DNA of 64,000 bases from Methyloprofundus sp. (GCA_012960135.1 DUBW01000034.1:46060-110059), one strand, 5' to 3'; shown: positions 1-9,459, counted from the first letter of the stretch. Numbers and translations are program-made. The notes: generated by a model from the sequence alone, not told the origin.

Positions 1-125
1 AAGTCACCTTGTCCTGCAGATTCGGCAGGCACTATACCCGTGACACGAGTATCGACACCAGAATACGCAATAATAAGCCCTGTTTGCTTAAAATCCTGGT
101 AGATTTCCGAACTTAGAATGTCCAC
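1..125 (-). CDS. Partial N-terminus of an unrecognised protein, possibly LpxD-like
   Basis: Only the first 41 codons are inside the window; the gene runs off the left edge. The start is taken as the GTG at 123-125 because a GGAG ribosome-binding site sits about 8 bases before it and it follows the adk stop closely, so the two genes are probably co-transcribed. The visible peptide starts VDILSSEIYQDF and continues into a VTGIVPAESAGQGD stretch. The 'x-G-I-x-P-A-x-x-A-x-x-G-D' pattern resembles the N-terminal domain of UDP-3-O-acylglucosamine N-acyltransferases (LpxD family), but this is a weak resemblance over a short piece and the function should be treated as unknown. Confidence 0.45.
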   Translation of the reverse strand, partial: MDILSSEIYQDFKQTGLIIAYSGVDTRVTGIVPAESAGQGD

Positions 126-139
126 AGCAACTCCTTTTT

Positions 140-784
140 TTATGCCAACTCAGAAAAAACCTTAGCCGTAATGCCTGATATTCCTCCAACACCAGGAATA
201 GAAGAAAACTTCACTTTTCCTTCTCCAGCCATGTTCTGATAAAACCCTACCAACGGTTTGGTTTGCTGGTGATAAACATCTAGCCGTTTTTTGACTGTCT
301 GCTCTTTATCATCATCGCGCTGAATTAAGGGCGCGCCTGTCGCATCATCTTTATTAGTGACTTTAGGAGGATTATATTCGACATGGTAAGTACGACCTGA
401 CTCCAGATGCACACGGCGACCACTCATACGCTTAATAATCTCGTCATCAGCTACCGCGATTTCTAATACATGATCTATCTGCATATCCATTGCTAGCAAG
501 CCTTCAGCCTGAGCAATAGTTCGCGGAAAACCATCTAATAAAAATCCATTAACACAATCTGCCTGGGTGATTCGGTCCTTAATCAAACCTAAAATAATTT
601 CATCTGAGACCAAGCCACCTTCGTCCATAATTTTTTTAGCCGCCCTACCTAACGCTGTCCCTTCCCGTACAGCGGCGCGTAACATATCGCCTGTTGATAT
701 TTGCGGTATTGCGTATTTCTCAGTGATAAATTGTGCCTGTGTACCTTTCCCAGAACCTGGACTACCTAACAGAATAACGCGCAT
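140..784 (-). CDS. adk: Adenylate kinase
   Basis: Cytoplasmic enzyme interconverting ATP + AMP and 2 ADP, controlling the adenylate pool. The 214-residue product has the usual length for Gram-negative adenylate kinases. Visible features are the P-loop GSPGSGKGT at residues 7-15, the AMP-binding region with DGFPRT at 84-89, and a long LID domain around residues 120-160 without the four zinc cysteines found in Gram-positive enzymes. It begins with ATG at 784. The next gene on the same strand starts only 15 bases after its stop, which suggests a short operon. A divergent CBS-domain gene begins about 190 bases upstream. Confidence 0.97.
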   Translation of the reverse strand: MRVILLGSPGSGKGTQAQFITEKYAIPQISTGDMLRAAVREGTALGRAAKKIMDEGGLVSDEIILGLIKDRITQADCVNGFLLDGFPRTIAQAEGLLAMDMQIDHVLEIAVADDEIIKRMSGRRVHLESGRTYHVEYNPPKVTNKDDATGAPLIQRDDDKEQTVKKRLDVYHQQTKPLVGFYQNMAGEGKVKFSSIPGVGGISGITAKVFSELA

Positions 785-972
785 TTTGACTCCAATAGCT
801 GCCGCTTATAATATTTAGCTAAAAAACCGACTTTTTAATTGTGTTTCTCAGCCCATTGTTAACTAACATAACCAATTATTTTATAACATTCGATGATATA
901 ACTCTTGTAAAATTATGCATAACTGCCTATTCTGTGCGACTTATACTAACTTAAGAGGAGAGAGGTAAACAC

Positions 973-1434
973 ATGCGTGTTGAAAATTTAATGACCCAAA
1001 AAGTATTTACGGTAGCGCCACAAGATATGATTGACCGCGTCTTCTTCCTGATACACTACGAAAAAGTGCGTCATTTACCAGTAGTTGAAAAAGGCAAGGT
1101 TGTCGGTATCGTGTCGGACAGAGACCTTTATAAAGCACTGGGGCCAAAAAGTAATTCCAGCGCTATTACGGCAGAAGGCACAACAGAATTACACGTATTA
1201 CCCAAAAAAGTGACTCATATCATGCACCGTGGCGTTATTACCGTGCAACCTGACACCTACGCGTCAAAAGCTGCAGCCTTAATGGCAGAAAACAGAATTG
1301 GTGCATTACCCGTAGTCGACAATAAAAATAAACTGGTCGGTATATTATCCGCGACCGATATACTGTGTGTATTTTCAAAAATCGAACATGCCAATGAAAA
1401 GCGTGCCGAACAAATTGCTGCTAACGCCCACTAA
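973..1434 (+). CDS. CBS-domain pair protein
   Basis: A 153-residue soluble protein made almost entirely of two CBS motifs (roughly residues 1-60 and 80-140), each with the MT-x-x-x-x-T-V-x-P opening (MTQKVFTVAP; IMHRGVITVQP) and a GIVS/GILSATD closing segment. Stand-alone CBS pairs bind adenine nucleotides or AdoMet and act as regulatory modules; the ligand and partner here cannot be told from sequence. A strong AGAGGAGAG ribosome-binding site lies just upstream of the ATG. The gene is divergent from adk and is followed by a clear hairpin terminator shared with lysS. The adjacency to adk is compatible with adenylate sensing, but that is only inference. Confidence 0.85.
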   Translation: MRVENLMTQKVFTVAPQDMIDRVFFLIHYEKVRHLPVVEKGKVVGIVSDRDLYKALGPKSNSSAITAEGTTELHVLPKKVTHIMHRGVITVQPDTYASKAAALMAENRIGALPVVDNKNKLVGILSATDILCVFSKIEHANEKRAEQIAANAH

Positions 1435-1447
1435 TTGACTAAAGATT

Positions 1448-1473
1448 AAAAAAGCCTCGGTAGAGGCTTTTTT
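1448..1473. terminator. Bidirectional rho-independent terminator between the CBS gene and lysS
   Basis: AAAAAAGCCTC-ggta-GAGGCTTTTTT: an eleven-base perfect stem with a four-base loop, flanked by A and T runs on opposite sides, so it can work on both strands. It lies 13 bases after the CBS-protein stop and 18 bases before the lysS stop, between converging genes. Confidence 0.93.
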
Positions 1474-1491
1474 AATAACATCAAAAAGCGC

Positions 1492-2991
1492 TTACGCTTT
1501 AGGGCGCATATGCGGGAATAACAAGACATCTCGAATCGACGGTGCGTCAGTAAACAACATGACCAGACGGTCTATCCCTATCCCTTCCCCTGCCGTTGGC
1601 GGCATTCCATGCTCTAAAGCAGTAATATAATCCGCATCAAAGTGCATCGCTTCATCATCCCCTGCTTCTTTTTCCTGCACCTGTTGCATAAAACGCTCTG
1701 CTTGATCTTCCGAATCATTTAACTCGGTAAAGCCATTGGCAATTTCCCGTCCACCAACAAAGAATTCAAATCGGTCGGTCACATGCGGGTCATCATCATT
1801 GCGTCGCGCCAAAGGCGATACCTCAACAGGATAAGCGGTAATAAAGGTTGGATTCATTAAGCGACTTTCTACCGTTTTCTCAAAAATCTCGATCTGCACC
1901 TTACCCAGTCCATAACTCTCTTTAACCGGAATCCTCAGATTTTCGGCTACGCTTACTGCTGCTTCACGACTCGCAATATCAGCAGGGTTCAAGTCAGGGT
2001 TAAAGTGTAAAATTGAATCGAACACCGTCATACGCTGGAACGGCTTACCAAAATCATAGACTTCTCCCTGATAAGTAATCTCCGCCTGGCCAACGACATC
2101 TTCCGCCAGGCCTTTTAGCATCGCTTCAGTCAGATCCATTAACTCACCGTATTCAGTATAGGCCTGATAAAACTCCAGCATGGTAAATTCAGGATTGTGT
2201 CGCGTAGACAACCCTTCATTGCGGAAATTACGGTTGATCTCAAAGACCCTTTCAAAACCACCGACAACCAGGCGTTTTAAATAAAGTTCTGGTGCGATAC
2301 GTAGATACATCCCTAAATCCAGCGCATTATGAAATGTCTCGAAAGGGCGTGCAGTTGCTCCACCCGGGATCGTCTGCATCATCGGTGTTTCCACTTCAAG
2401 AAATTGTCGCTCAATTAAAAACTGGCGAATATAGGCAACAATTTTGGAGCGCATTAAAAAAGTATTCCGCGAATCATCGCTCATAATCAAATCCAGATAA
2501 CGCTGCCGGTATTTGATTTCCTTGTCTGCAATACCGTGAAACTTCTCTGGCAAAGGACGCAAGGATTTGGTCAATAAACGTATATCATCGACCTTGACAC
2601 TGAGTTCACCCACCTTGGTTCTAAACAACACGCCTTCCGCGCCAATAATATCGCCGATATCCCATTTTTTAAATTGCTCGTTATAAAAGCCTTCAGCTAG
2701 GGTATCGCGTGTCACATACAGCTGAATTTTTCCCGACATATCCTGAATATGCGCAAAACTTGCTTTACCCATGATGCGACGCGTCATCAGTCGACCCGCT
2801 AATTTGACCCTAACTGGATCCGCGTCTAGTTCTTCTTTGGTTTTTGCATTATATTCAGCAATCAGTTCACCGGCAATGACATTACGGCGAAAATCAGTAG
2901 GAAAGGCAATCGCACCATTTTCACGTAGTGCATTTAATTTAATACGCCGCTGTTTAATTTGCTCTTGTTCGTCGTGTTCTAATTCGGACAT
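1492..2991 (-). CDS. lysS: Lysyl-tRNA synthetase, class II
   Basis: Charges tRNA-Lys in the cytoplasm. The 499-residue length is typical. An N-terminal OB-fold anticodon-binding domain (about residues 60-170, with [17 protein letters not shown]) is followed by the class II catalytic core: motif 2 around [20 protein letters not shown] and motif 3 [12 protein letters not shown] close to the C-terminus. It lies 68 bases downstream of prfB on the same strand; the prfB-lysS pair is a widely conserved bacterial arrangement, so both are probably one transcript. It ends in the bidirectional terminator. Confidence 0.98.
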   Translation of the reverse strand: MSELEHDEQEQIKQRRIKLNALRENGAIAFPTDFRRNVIAGELIAEYNAKTKEELDADPVRVKLAGRLMTRRIMGKASFAHIQDMSGKIQLYVTRDTLAEGFYNEQFKKWDIGDIIGAEGVLFRTKVGELSVKVDDIRLLTKSLRPLPEKFHGIADKEIKYRQRYLDLIMSDDSRNTFLMRSKIVAYIRQFLIERQFLEVETPMMQTIPGGATARPFETFHNALDLGMYLRIAPELYLKRLVVGGFERVFEINRNFRNEGLSTRHNPEFTMLEFYQAYTEYGELMDLTEAMLKGLAEDVVGQAEITYQGEVYDFGKPFQRMTVFDSILHFNPDLNPADIASREAAVSVAENLRIPVKESYGLGKVQIEIFEKTVESRLMNPTFITAYPVEVSPLARRNDDDPHVTDRFEFFVGGREIANGFTELNDSEDQAERFMQQVQEKEAGDDEAMHFDADYITALEHGMPPTAGEGIGIDRLVMLFTDAPSIRDVLLFPHMRPKA

Positions 2992-3059
2992 TTTACTTAT
3001 TTAATTGATTATTCTTGACGAGCAAAAATTTGCTCTGAAAATATTTACTCGTAACCAGT

Positions 3060-4158
3060 TTACAAACCACTCTTCAGACTGGCTTCTATAAACTGGTCTA
3101 AATCACCATCGAGTACCGCTTGAGTATTACCAGTTTCAACACTGGTGCGTAAATCTTTAATACGCGATTGATCCAGCACATAGGAGCGAATCTGACTACC
3201 CCAGCCTATATCAGATTTATTATCTTCTACCGCTTGCTGCGATTCGGTGCGCTTGTGTAACTCCAGCTCATATAGTCTGGATTTTAATTGCTTCATCGCC
3301 GTATCTTTATTCTTATGCTGGGAGCGGCCATTCTGACACTGCGTAACGGTATTCGTCGGAATATGGGTAATACGCACGGCTGATTCTGTTTTATTAACAT
3401 GCTGCCCGCCCGCACCGCTTGCGCGATAAACATCAATACGCAAATCGGCAGGGTTAATATCTATTTCAATATTATCGTCTATCTCAGGCGAAACAAAGAC
3501 CGAGGCAAAAGATGTATGGCGGCGACTGCCCGAATCAAAAGGTGATTTTCGCACCAGTCGATGCACTCCCGTTTCAGTACGCAACCAGCCGAAAGCATAG
3601 TCACCTTCGAACTTGATGGTCGCACTTTTAATACCCGCCACCTCGCCTTGTGACTCTTCAATCAATTCTGTTTTAAAGCCTTTTCGCTCTCCCCAGCGTA
3701 AATACATCCGTTCGATCATCGCTGCCCAGTCCTGAGCTTCGGTACCTCCTGAGCCAGACTGGACATCTAGAAAGGCATTATTTGCGTCCATGTCACCCGA
3801 AAACATGCGTCGGAATTCCAAACCTTCCACCTGTTTTTCAAAGCCTGCCAAGTCTACTACAACAGTGCCTACTGTCTCTTCATCTTTTTCGGCAACGGCC
3901 ATTTCCAGCAATTCGGCCGCATCACTTAAGCCGGCTTCCAGATCAATAACGGTATTAACGACTCTTTCTAATAAACCCCGCTCCTTGCCCAAAGCTTGTG
4001 CCTGCTCCGGGTTATTCCATATTTCAGGGCTTTCAAGTTCACGTAAAACCTCTACCAGGCGTTCACTTTTAACATCATAGTCAAAGATACCCCCTGAGCG
4101 TATCGGTACGATGTCGCAAATCTTGTATTTTATTATTGATCGGGTTAATTTCTTGCAT
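3060..4158 (-). CDS. prfB: Peptide chain release factor 2, with programmed +1 frameshift
   Basis: Recognises UGA and UAA stop codons and releases the peptide. Translation starts at ATG 4158 ([14 protein letters not shown]), reads 25 codons to an in-frame UGA at 4083-4081, and must shift +1 at CUU-UGA-C to continue as LDYDVK. The product is then 365 residues, the E. coli length. The main frame shows the RF2 anticodon-like tripeptide SPF ([14 protein letters not shown]) and the GGQ loop ([16 protein letters not shown]). The frameshift sets up autoregulation: when RF2 is scarce, the ribosome pauses at UGA and shifts. Automated annotation would start the gene too late, at the internal Met at 3992. 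Confidence 0.97.
4078..4095 (-). promoter_or_regulatory. prfB programmed +1 frameshift site
   Basis: Read on the minus strand, the sequence is AGGGGGTATCTTTGACTA. It contains the Shine-Dalgarno-like AGGGGG stimulator, a 3-base spacer, the slippery CUU codon and the UGA C stop context, exactly as in the classical RF2 recoding site. The zero frame ends at UGA; the +1 frame continues through the rest of RF2. Confidence 0.96.
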
Positions 4159-4229
4159 TGCTTTTGTATAGACGCTAATATTCCAGTTTAAAAAAGTGTT
4201 TATTATATACCATTTCAAACACCGCTTAG

Positions 4230-4550
4230 TTAATCCCAGCGAGTATCCTTTACTTTTATTCGCCCTTGCTCCACTGTTACTGCTAGACTGGCAATATCTT
4301 CGTAAGCAGGGGCAGATTTTACTTTTCCCGTTCTGATGCAAAACCGTGCACCGTGCCGCGGACAGATAATTTCATCGCCATCAAACTCGCCGCTGGCAAT
4401 CTCGGCCCCATCGTGTGTACATATATCTTCCAGAGCATAAAAGCCATCTTCTAGTTTAAACACTACAACATCAACACCATCGACATCAACCACGATGTGT
4501 TCACCCACTGCCAGTGCATTTTCCGCAACTACATCAACCCATTCAGACAT
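4230..4550 (-). CDS. Rieske-type [2Fe-2S] ferredoxin-like protein
   Basis: A 106-residue small soluble protein with the Rieske cluster motif: C-T-H-D (CTHDGAEIASG, about residue 43) and C-P-R-H-G (about residue 64), i.e. two Cys and two His ligands. It resembles the ferredoxin components of non-haem oxygenases and the Rieske proteins that sit in some suf operons. Read leftward, it is the last gene after the suf cluster and rsmJ, separated from rsmJ by about 160 bases that contain a palindromic element. Its electron partner is unknown. Because it accompanies Fe-S assembly genes, a link to that pathway is plausible but not shown. Confidence 0.88.
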   Translation of the reverse strand: MSEWVDVVAENALAVGEHIVVDVDGVDVVVFKLEDGFYALEDICTHDGAEIASGEFDGDEIICPRHGARFCIRTGKVKSAPAYEDIASLAVTVEQGRIKVKDTRWD

Positions 4551-4602
4551 GTTTTCCTCTTTTAGTTTGTTAGGACACCTCTATTACTTCTGTCTGAGCA
4601 GG

Positions 4603-4702
4603 TATGCGTTTAAAAATTTAGAGAAAACAACGCGAAGATCGCAGTGAATAGCAAGCTATTAACAAGATTTTCAACGCAGTTATCGAATATTTTAAACGTA
4701 TA
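4603..4702. repeat. MITE-like imperfect palindrome of about 100 bases
   Basis: Its ends are TATGCGTTTAAAA (left) and the complement of TTTTAAACGTATA (right), an imperfect terminal inverted repeat of about 20 bases. The centre holds a second small palindrome, AATAGCAAGCTATT. It fills most of the gap between the Rieske gene and rsmJ and has no coding capacity. The related wording ATAGCAAGCTA recurs in the intergenic element near 49.8 kb, so this may belong to a genome-wide family. Confidence 0.55.
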
Positions 4703-4710
4703 GATGCCAA

Positions 4711-5493
4711 TCATGAATTAATAGAGACGCCCTTTACATAGACATCATATCTCAGCAACTTGCTTTTAAAGCTCTGCGCTGGTTTACCCCCTAAGGGCGA
4801 GGCATAGCCAGGACTTTTCACTACAACTTTTTTTGCCGTTGCCTGCAATGCCGCATCAAATAAAGCATCTTTATCCATATCATCACCGAGTAAGTCACGC
4901 AAAACCAGCATGGATTTTTTGGGTAAAGCCGATTTTTTTCGTTTAGCCGGAAACATCGGATCTATATAAATGCAATCAGGCGCATCGCCAAGTTGGGCCA
5001 GAATATCTATCGCATTTCCAGAGATTAGTTGAGGCGCAGACAAATCTAATCTTTGCACCCAATCTACATGCTCTAATCTTAAAAAAGCATCATGAAGTAA
5101 TTCCAGCATCACCGGCGAGCGTTCTATACACGTTAAGTCATAGCCCATACGAAATAGATGCAAACTATCTTGTGCCCAGCCTGTCGTCGCATCAACCACT
5201 GTTCTGGTTTTTCGTCCTATGGCTTGTGCCAGAGCGCCTTCTTTAGGAGCTGGCCAGGATCGCTGCTCTCCTTGCCGAGGTTCTATGTCCACCATCAAGC
5301 CGCCCTTTTTAAGTAGCTCTTTATCCAGAAGCTTTAAACAACCATCGCGCCAGCATAAAAAGAAAACTTCAGGGGTTTTATTATCTACAGAATGATACAG
5401 AGGGACCGTTAAGCGCATGGATAAAGCTTGAGAAAGCTCTAAATCATAGTGCTCATTATGTAAAACAGCCAACTTGCCTATATAGTTGTGCAT
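4711..5493 (-). CDS. rsmJ: 16S rRNA (guanine1516-N2)-methyltransferase
   Basis: AdoMet-dependent methyltransferase predicted to make m2G1516 in 16S rRNA. The 260-residue protein has the RsmJ (YhiQ) signatures: the AdoMet site VVDATTGWAQDSLHL (about residue 96) and the active-site segment IYIDPMFPAKRKKSALPKKS (about residue 174), followed by VVKSPGYASPL. It starts at ATG 5493, just before a two-armed palindromic repeat separates it from sufU. It is transcribed in the same direction as the suf genes, but the repeat between them makes co-transcription uncertain. Confidence 0.93.
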   Translation of the reverse strand: MHNYIGKLAVLHNEHYDLELSQALSMRLTVPLYHSVDNKTPEVFFLCWRDGCLKLLDKELLKKGGLMVDIEPRQGEQRSWPAPKEGALAQAIGRKTRTVVDATTGWAQDSLHLFRMGYDLTCIERSPVMLELLHDAFLRLEHVDWVQRLDLSAPQLISGNAIDILAQLGDAPDCIYIDPMFPAKRKKSALPKKSMLVLRDLLGDDMDKDALFDAALQATAKKVVVKSPGYASPLGGKPAQSFKSKLLRYDVYVKGVSINS

Positions 5494-5511
5494 AAATTCA
5501 AGAACAAAAAC

Positions 5512-5579
5512 GTAGAGCGGACGTTAGTCCGCTAATGCTGAAACTATGGATGATACCAGCGGACTAAAGTCCTCTCTAC
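5512..5579. repeat. GTAGAGCGGACT palindromic intergenic repeat, copy A
   Basis: Two inverted arms, GTAGAGCGGACGTTAGTCCGC and GCGGACTAAAGTCCTCTCTAC, flank a short centre. Each arm is nearly self-palindromic. It belongs to the same family as the copies at 40.15, 45.19, 46.19 and 52.90 kb and lies between sufU and rsmJ. It could act as a hairpin or transcription attenuator on RNA. Confidence 0.9.
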
Positions 5580-5586
5580 ACCAATA

Positions 5587-6039
5587 TTATTCGGTAGAAA
5601 TAGAGTCTTGCTCATTTTTTATAGCCGCATCTAGAGTATGCCAGGCTAGTGTCGCGCATTTTACGCGCGCGGGATACTCACGTACTCCGGCTAATACGGC
5701 TAATTTACCAATAGCTTCCAGATTAATTTCTTTGCTTTTACCTGTGGTCATTTCATGAAACTTGCTAAACAAATCTTCTGCTTCTGCTTCTGTTTTACCT
5801 TTGATAATTTCGGTCATCAATGAAACAGAGGCTGTAGATATTGCACAACCTGAACCTTGAAAGCTTGCATCGGTAATTTTATCGCCATCCATCTTTAAAA
5901 ATAAAGTTAGACGATCACCACATAAAGGATTAAAGCCCTCTACTTTACGGTCTGCATCCTGCATAACATGGAAATTACGTGGGTTTCTATTATGGTCAAA
6001 AATAACCTCCTGATAGAGGTCGCGTAAATCATCAAACAT
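5587..6039 (-). CDS. sufU: SufU-type Fe-S cluster scaffold / sulfur acceptor
   Basis: A 150-residue IscU/SufU-family protein. Three conserved cysteines are visible: C40 in NPLCGD, C65 in GSGCAISTAS and C128 in RVKCATLAWHTL. The stretch between the second and third cysteine has the extra length seen in SufU-type proteins rather than short IscU. In SufU systems the protein accepts persulfide from SufS via a bound zinc. It is the last gene of the suf operon, 28 bases after sufS. No sufA or sufE is seen nearby, which fits SufU taking the SufE role. Confidence 0.93.
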   Translation of the reverse strand: MFDDLRDLYQEVIFDHNRNPRNFHVMQDADRKVEGFNPLCGDRLTLFLKMDGDKITDASFQGSGCAISTASVSLMTEIIKGKTEAEAEDLFSKFHEMTTGKSKEINLEAIGKLAVLAGVREYPARVKCATLAWHTLDAAIKNEQDSISTE

Positions 6040-6067
6040 GGTGTTCTCAATTTGTTAGTTTTGCGTA

Positions 6068-7291
6068 TTAGCCAAAGATTTCTATCAATGATTCTATACC
6101 ATTGATTAAAACGTCGACTTCTTCTTTAGTATTGTACATGGCAAAAGAAGCTCTTGCAGTGGCTGGTACTTCAAAAAAGTCCATAACCGGCATGGCGCAA
6201 TGATGCCCTGCACGTATTGCAATCCCCAGGCTATCCAACATGGTACCAATATCATGCGGGTGAATTTTATCCAGGACAAAAGATAGAATAGCACCCTTTT
6301 CCTGTGCCTCACCAATCAAGCGTAAACCTTTAATCTGCTTTGCTTTTACAGTCGCATAGTTCAGTAACTCGGCTTCATAAGCTGCAATATTATCCATTCC
6401 GATGTCATTGAGGTAATCAATGGCTGCACCTAATCCGATGACATCTGCAATACTCGGCGTACCCGCTTCAAATTTATAAGGGAGCGCATTATATTCGGTT
6501 TCTTCGAAGGTGACTTTACGAATCATATCACCTCCACCCTGATACGGCGGCATGGCTTCTAACAAGGCCTGCTTGCCATACATTACACCGATACCCGATG
6601 GCGCGTACAGCTTATGCCCGGAAAACACATAAAAATCACAATCTAATGCCTGCACATCAACCGCCATATGCGGAATAGCCTGCGCACCATCTAATAAAAC
6701 CGGGATATTTTTTGCTTTAGCAGCCGCAATAATCTTTTCAACTGGATTCACTGTGCCTAATGCATTAGACATATGCACCACTGAAACCAATCTGGTTTTA
6801 TCCGTAATTAATTTTTCAAACTCGGCATAAATCAATTCACCTTGTAAATTGATCGGTGCGACTTTTAGTATGGCTCCTGTCTCAGCACAGAGCATTTGCC
6901 AAGGCACAATGTTTGAGTGATGCTCCATCGCGGTAATCAGAATTTCATCGCCCGCTTTAATATTGCTTTTGCCAAAAGTTTGCGCGATTAAGTTAATTGC
7001 TTCGGTTGCACCACGCACAAATACAATTTCCTTCGTGCTTTGCGCATTGATAAAGTCCTTAACTTTTTCCCTGGCCCCTTCGTAGCGATCCGTCGCTTTC
7101 ACACTTAAGGTATGTACTCCACGATGCACATTGGCATATTCATGGCTATAACAATGTACTATGCTATCAATCACCTGCTGCGGCTTTTGACAGCTTGCAG
7201 CATTATCCAGATAGACTAAAGGTTTATTACGAATTTTCTCTTGTAAAATAGGAAAATCAGCACGAATTTTTTCGATGGGAAATGTTGTCAT
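6068..7291 (-). CDS. sufS: Cysteine desulfurase, SufS type
   Basis: PLP enzyme that removes sulfur from cysteine to give alanine and an enzyme persulfide for Fe-S assembly. The start is placed at ATG 7291 (MTTFPIEKIRADFP) because a longer reading frame to 7342 would run into a palindromic repeat. Visible are the PLP lysine motif FSGHKLYAPSGIGVMYG, the substrate loop ATEAINLIAQ, and the catalytic cysteine in RAGHHCAMP, with the conserved RASFAMYNT segment near the end. At 407 residues it matches group II desulfurases. It lies in the suf operon between sufD and sufU. Confidence 0.96.
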   Translation of the reverse strand: MTTFPIEKIRADFPILQEKIRNKPLVYLDNAASCQKPQQVIDSIVHCYSHEYANVHRGVHTLSVKATDRYEGAREKVKDFINAQSTKEIVFVRGATEAINLIAQTFGKSNIKAGDEILITAMEHHSNIVPWQMLCAETGAILKVAPINLQGELIYAEFEKLITDKTRLVSVVHMSNALGTVNPVEKIIAAAKAKNIPVLLDGAQAIPHMAVDVQALDCDFYVFSGHKLYAPSGIGVMYGKQALLEAMPPYQGGGDMIRKVTFEETEYNALPYKFEAGTPSIADVIGLGAAIDYLNDIGMDNIAAYEAELLNYATVKAKQIKGLRLIGEAQEKGAILSFVLDKIHPHDIGTMLDSLGIAIRAGHHCAMPVMDFFEVPATARASFAMYNTKEEVDVLINGIESLIEIFG

Positions 7292-7309
7292 ATTGTATCT
7301 AAGTGTTTT

Positions 7310-7363
7310 GTAGGTTGGGTTAGGTTTTTTATTGCAATGCATGAAAAAACTAACCCAACCTAC
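7310..7363. repeat. GTAGGTTGGGTTAG palindromic repeat
   Basis: Perfect inverted arms GTAGGTTGGGTTAG and CTAACCCAACCTAC with T/A runs inside (GGTTTTTT...AAAAAAC), total 54 bases. It forms a stable hairpin between sufD and sufS. This is a second palindrome type, different in core sequence from the GCGGACT family, though both end in GTAG/CTAC. It may weaken read-through between sufD and sufS. Confidence 0.9.
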
Positions 7364-7384
7364 ATTTAACGTGTTAATTAGGGC

Positions 7385-8710
7385 TTAAAGCCAGTTATGC
7401 TGTATACCTACCTGGGGGAAACGTATTAATAGTTGCTCCAACACTTGATCATGTAAATCTGCTAATTTAATCTTTTCCACCATTTCATTAGCAAAGGCAA
7501 AGGTCAGCATATTTCTTGCTGTTTGCTTATCCACACATCGCGACTGTAAATAGAAAATAGATTGCTCATCTAATTGCCCAACCGTGACTCCATGTGCGCA
7601 TTTAACATCATCCGCATAAATTTCCAGTTGCGGCTTGGTATCGACTTCTGCATCATCAGAAAGTAGCAGATTACGGTTATTCATCATCGAATCGGTTTTT
7701 TGTGCCTGCTCTGCAACCAGTACGCGTCCCTGAAAAACACCTTTTGCTCGCTGATTTAACACACCTTTATATAGCTCATGACTAATAGCATGTGGCTGTA
7801 AATGATTTATACGCGTATGATTATCTATATGCTGACGCTTAACACCTAAGTATAAACCGTTCAAATCACATTCAGCCGCCTGATTAAGATCAGTATGGAT
7901 ATCGTTACGCGCTAGCAGTCCGCCAAAAGCGAAATTGTGATGCGTAAAGCGACTATCTCGCGCCTGTTTAACGTAAGTGCCACCAAAATGATAAGCTTTC
8001 TCGCCTTCCATCTGCAGCTTATACAGGGTTAAATCCGCATTCTGCGCAAGAGAGACTTCCATAACTGCTGCAGAACAGTAGGCTTCTTCACAGCCCACAA
8101 AAGTTTCCAGCACTTTTGCCTCGGCAGATTCTTCTAATACGATAATGTCCCGGGTATTAGCCATAAAACCAGCTTGGGTAACGACATGCAGGATTTGTAT
8201 AGGCCTTGTCAATACTTGTTTAGCAGGTACGTGAAGAAATAAGCCATCGCTAAACCACGCGGTATTAAAAGCAACAAAGCCATGCTCTTTGGCAGCAACT
8301 GCCTGAGAAAAATAGCTTTCCAGTAGCTCAGCTTTTTGCTCCAGGGCATTAGCCATATTCATGACTGTAACTGAATCCGGCACACCATCTAGCATCGATA
8401 ATGATGCCGAGAAATGACCATCAACTAGGACAACAGACCAGGCATCTGCCAGCAAATGCTGATTGAGGCTGTCGATGTCAATTGCACCAATTTCTGTACT
8501 TGTCGCTGGTGAAAAAAGTTTTTTCTCTATGGCAGAAACATTGGTATAACGCCACGCTTCCTCTCTTAACGACGGAAAACCGTGTGCTGAAAATTGCTGA
8601 GCTGCATCCTGTCTTAATAATCTTAACCAGGCGACCGATTGCCCTGGCAATGCATCTGCAAATTTTGCATATTCGGCGGGGTATTGACTAATGATTTGAT
8701 CAGCACTCAT
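7385..8710 (-). CDS. sufD: Fe-S cluster assembly protein SufD
   Basis: Part of the SufBC2D scaffold complex. The chosen start is ATG 8710 ([14 protein letters not shown]), which overlaps the sufC stop as TAATG and so suggests translational coupling; a start at 8734 would lie inside sufC. The product is 441 residues and shows the SufB/SufD beta-helix C-terminal half with LQPHAISHELYKGVLNQRAK and a conserved late segment EIYADDVKCAHGVTVGQLDE, including the cysteine and histidine thought to help bind the nascent cluster. Confidence 0.96.
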   Translation of the reverse strand: MSADQIISQYPAEYAKFADALPGQSVAWLRLLRQDAAQQFSAHGFPSLREEAWRYTNVSAIEKKLFSPATSTEIGAIDIDSLNQHLLADAWSVVLVDGHFSASLSMLDGVPDSVTVMNMANALEQKAELLESYFSQAVAAKEHGFVAFNTAWFSDGLFLHVPAKQVLTRPIQILHVVTQAGFMANTRDIIVLEESAEAKVLETFVGCEEAYCSAAVMEVSLAQNADLTLYKLQMEGEKAYHFGGTYVKQARDSRFTHHNFAFGGLLARNDIHTDLNQAAECDLNGLYLGVKRQHIDNHTRINHLQPHAISHELYKGVLNQRAKGVFQGRVLVAEQAQKTDSMMNNRNLLLSDDAEVDTKPQLEIYADDVKCAHGVTVGQLDEQSIFYLQSRCVDKQTARNMLTFAFANEMVEKIKLADLHDQVLEQLLIRFPQVGIQHNWL

Positions 8711-9459
8711 TATGCAACCTGCTCTTCTACCCAACGATAACCCTTTGCTTCCAGCTCCAAAGCCAGTTCAGGACCACCTGATTTGACAATTTTCCCATCC
8801 GCTAAAACATGCACGATATCAGGCTTGATATAATCCAGAAGACGCTGATAGTGGGTGATCATCAAAAAGGAACGGTCTTCAGCACGTAAAGAATTCACGC
8901 CAGCTGCAACAACTTTTAGGGCATCAATATCCAGCCCCGAGTCGGTTTCATCCAAAATACATAAACTCGGTTCTAAAATAGCGGCCTGTAATATTTCATT
9001 ACGCTTTTTCTCACCGCCCGAAAAACCTTCGTTCACTGAACGATATAAAAACTTTTCATCCATTTCTAATAATTTAACCTTGTCTTTTACTAAGGTTAAA
9101 AAATCCATCGCATCGACTTCGGGCAAACCCTTATGCTTACGAATGGCGTTTAAAGCCGCTTTCATAAGATAAATATTGCTTACTCCAGGAATCTCTACCG
9201 GGTATTGAAACGCTAAAAACACACCTTTACGTGCTCTTTCATCAGGCTCCAGGTCTAATAGATTCTCCCCTTGATAAGTGACGTTTCCTGCAGTGACAGT
9301 GTAACCTGACTTTCCGGACAAGACATGAGACAGCGTGCTCTTACCCGCGCCATTAGGTCCCATAATCGCATGTACTTCCCCTGCTTTAATCTGCAGGTTA
9401 AGACCTTTAAGAATAGGCTTATCGCCTACATTGACATGAAGATTTTCTATGCTAAGCAT
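8710..9459 (-). CDS. sufC: Fe-S cluster assembly ATPase SufC
   Basis: ABC-type ATPase that drives the SufBC2D scaffold. The 249-residue sequence has Walker A GPNGAGKS (about residues 35-42), the Q-loop region FLAFQYP, the ABC signature [10 protein letters not shown] and Walker [16 protein letters not shown]. It sits between sufB (72 bases upstream) and sufD (1-base overlap), the canonical B-C-D order. Unlike transport ATPases it has no membrane partner here. Confidence 0.97.
   Translation of the reverse strand: MLSIENLHVNVGDKPILKGLNLQIKAGEVHAIMGPNGAGKSTLSHVLSGKSGYTVTAGNVTYQGENLLDLEPDERARKGVFLAFQYPVEIPGVSNIYLMKAALNAIRKHKGLPEVDAMDFLTLVKDKVKLLEMDEKFLYRSVNEGFSGGEKKRNEILQAAILEPSLCILDETDSGLDIDALKVVAAGVNSLRAEDRSFLMITHYQRLLDYIKPDIVHVLADGKIVKSGGPELALELEAKGYRWVEEQVA

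Noticed and set aside
3060..3992. Taking prfB as a 310-residue gene from an internal Met.
   Set aside because: The upstream frame [10 protein letters not shown] and the canonical frameshift site show that the gene starts at 4158.
4159..4341. Extension of the short prfB leader frame to a start at 4341.
   Set aside because: RF2 starts with the MxEINPxNN segment; the extra N-terminal part has no resemblance and overlaps the Rieske gene.
6068..7291. Possible loss of the catalytic cysteine in SufS, because PATARASFAMYNT has Ala where E. coli has a Cys.
   Set aside because: The true catalytic cysteine is in the G-H-H-C motif, which is present (RAGHHCAMP); the Ala position is not catalytic.
7292..7342. 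Longer sufS start in MHCNKKPNPTYKT.
   Set aside because: This part lies within the palindromic repeat and has no homology to SufS.
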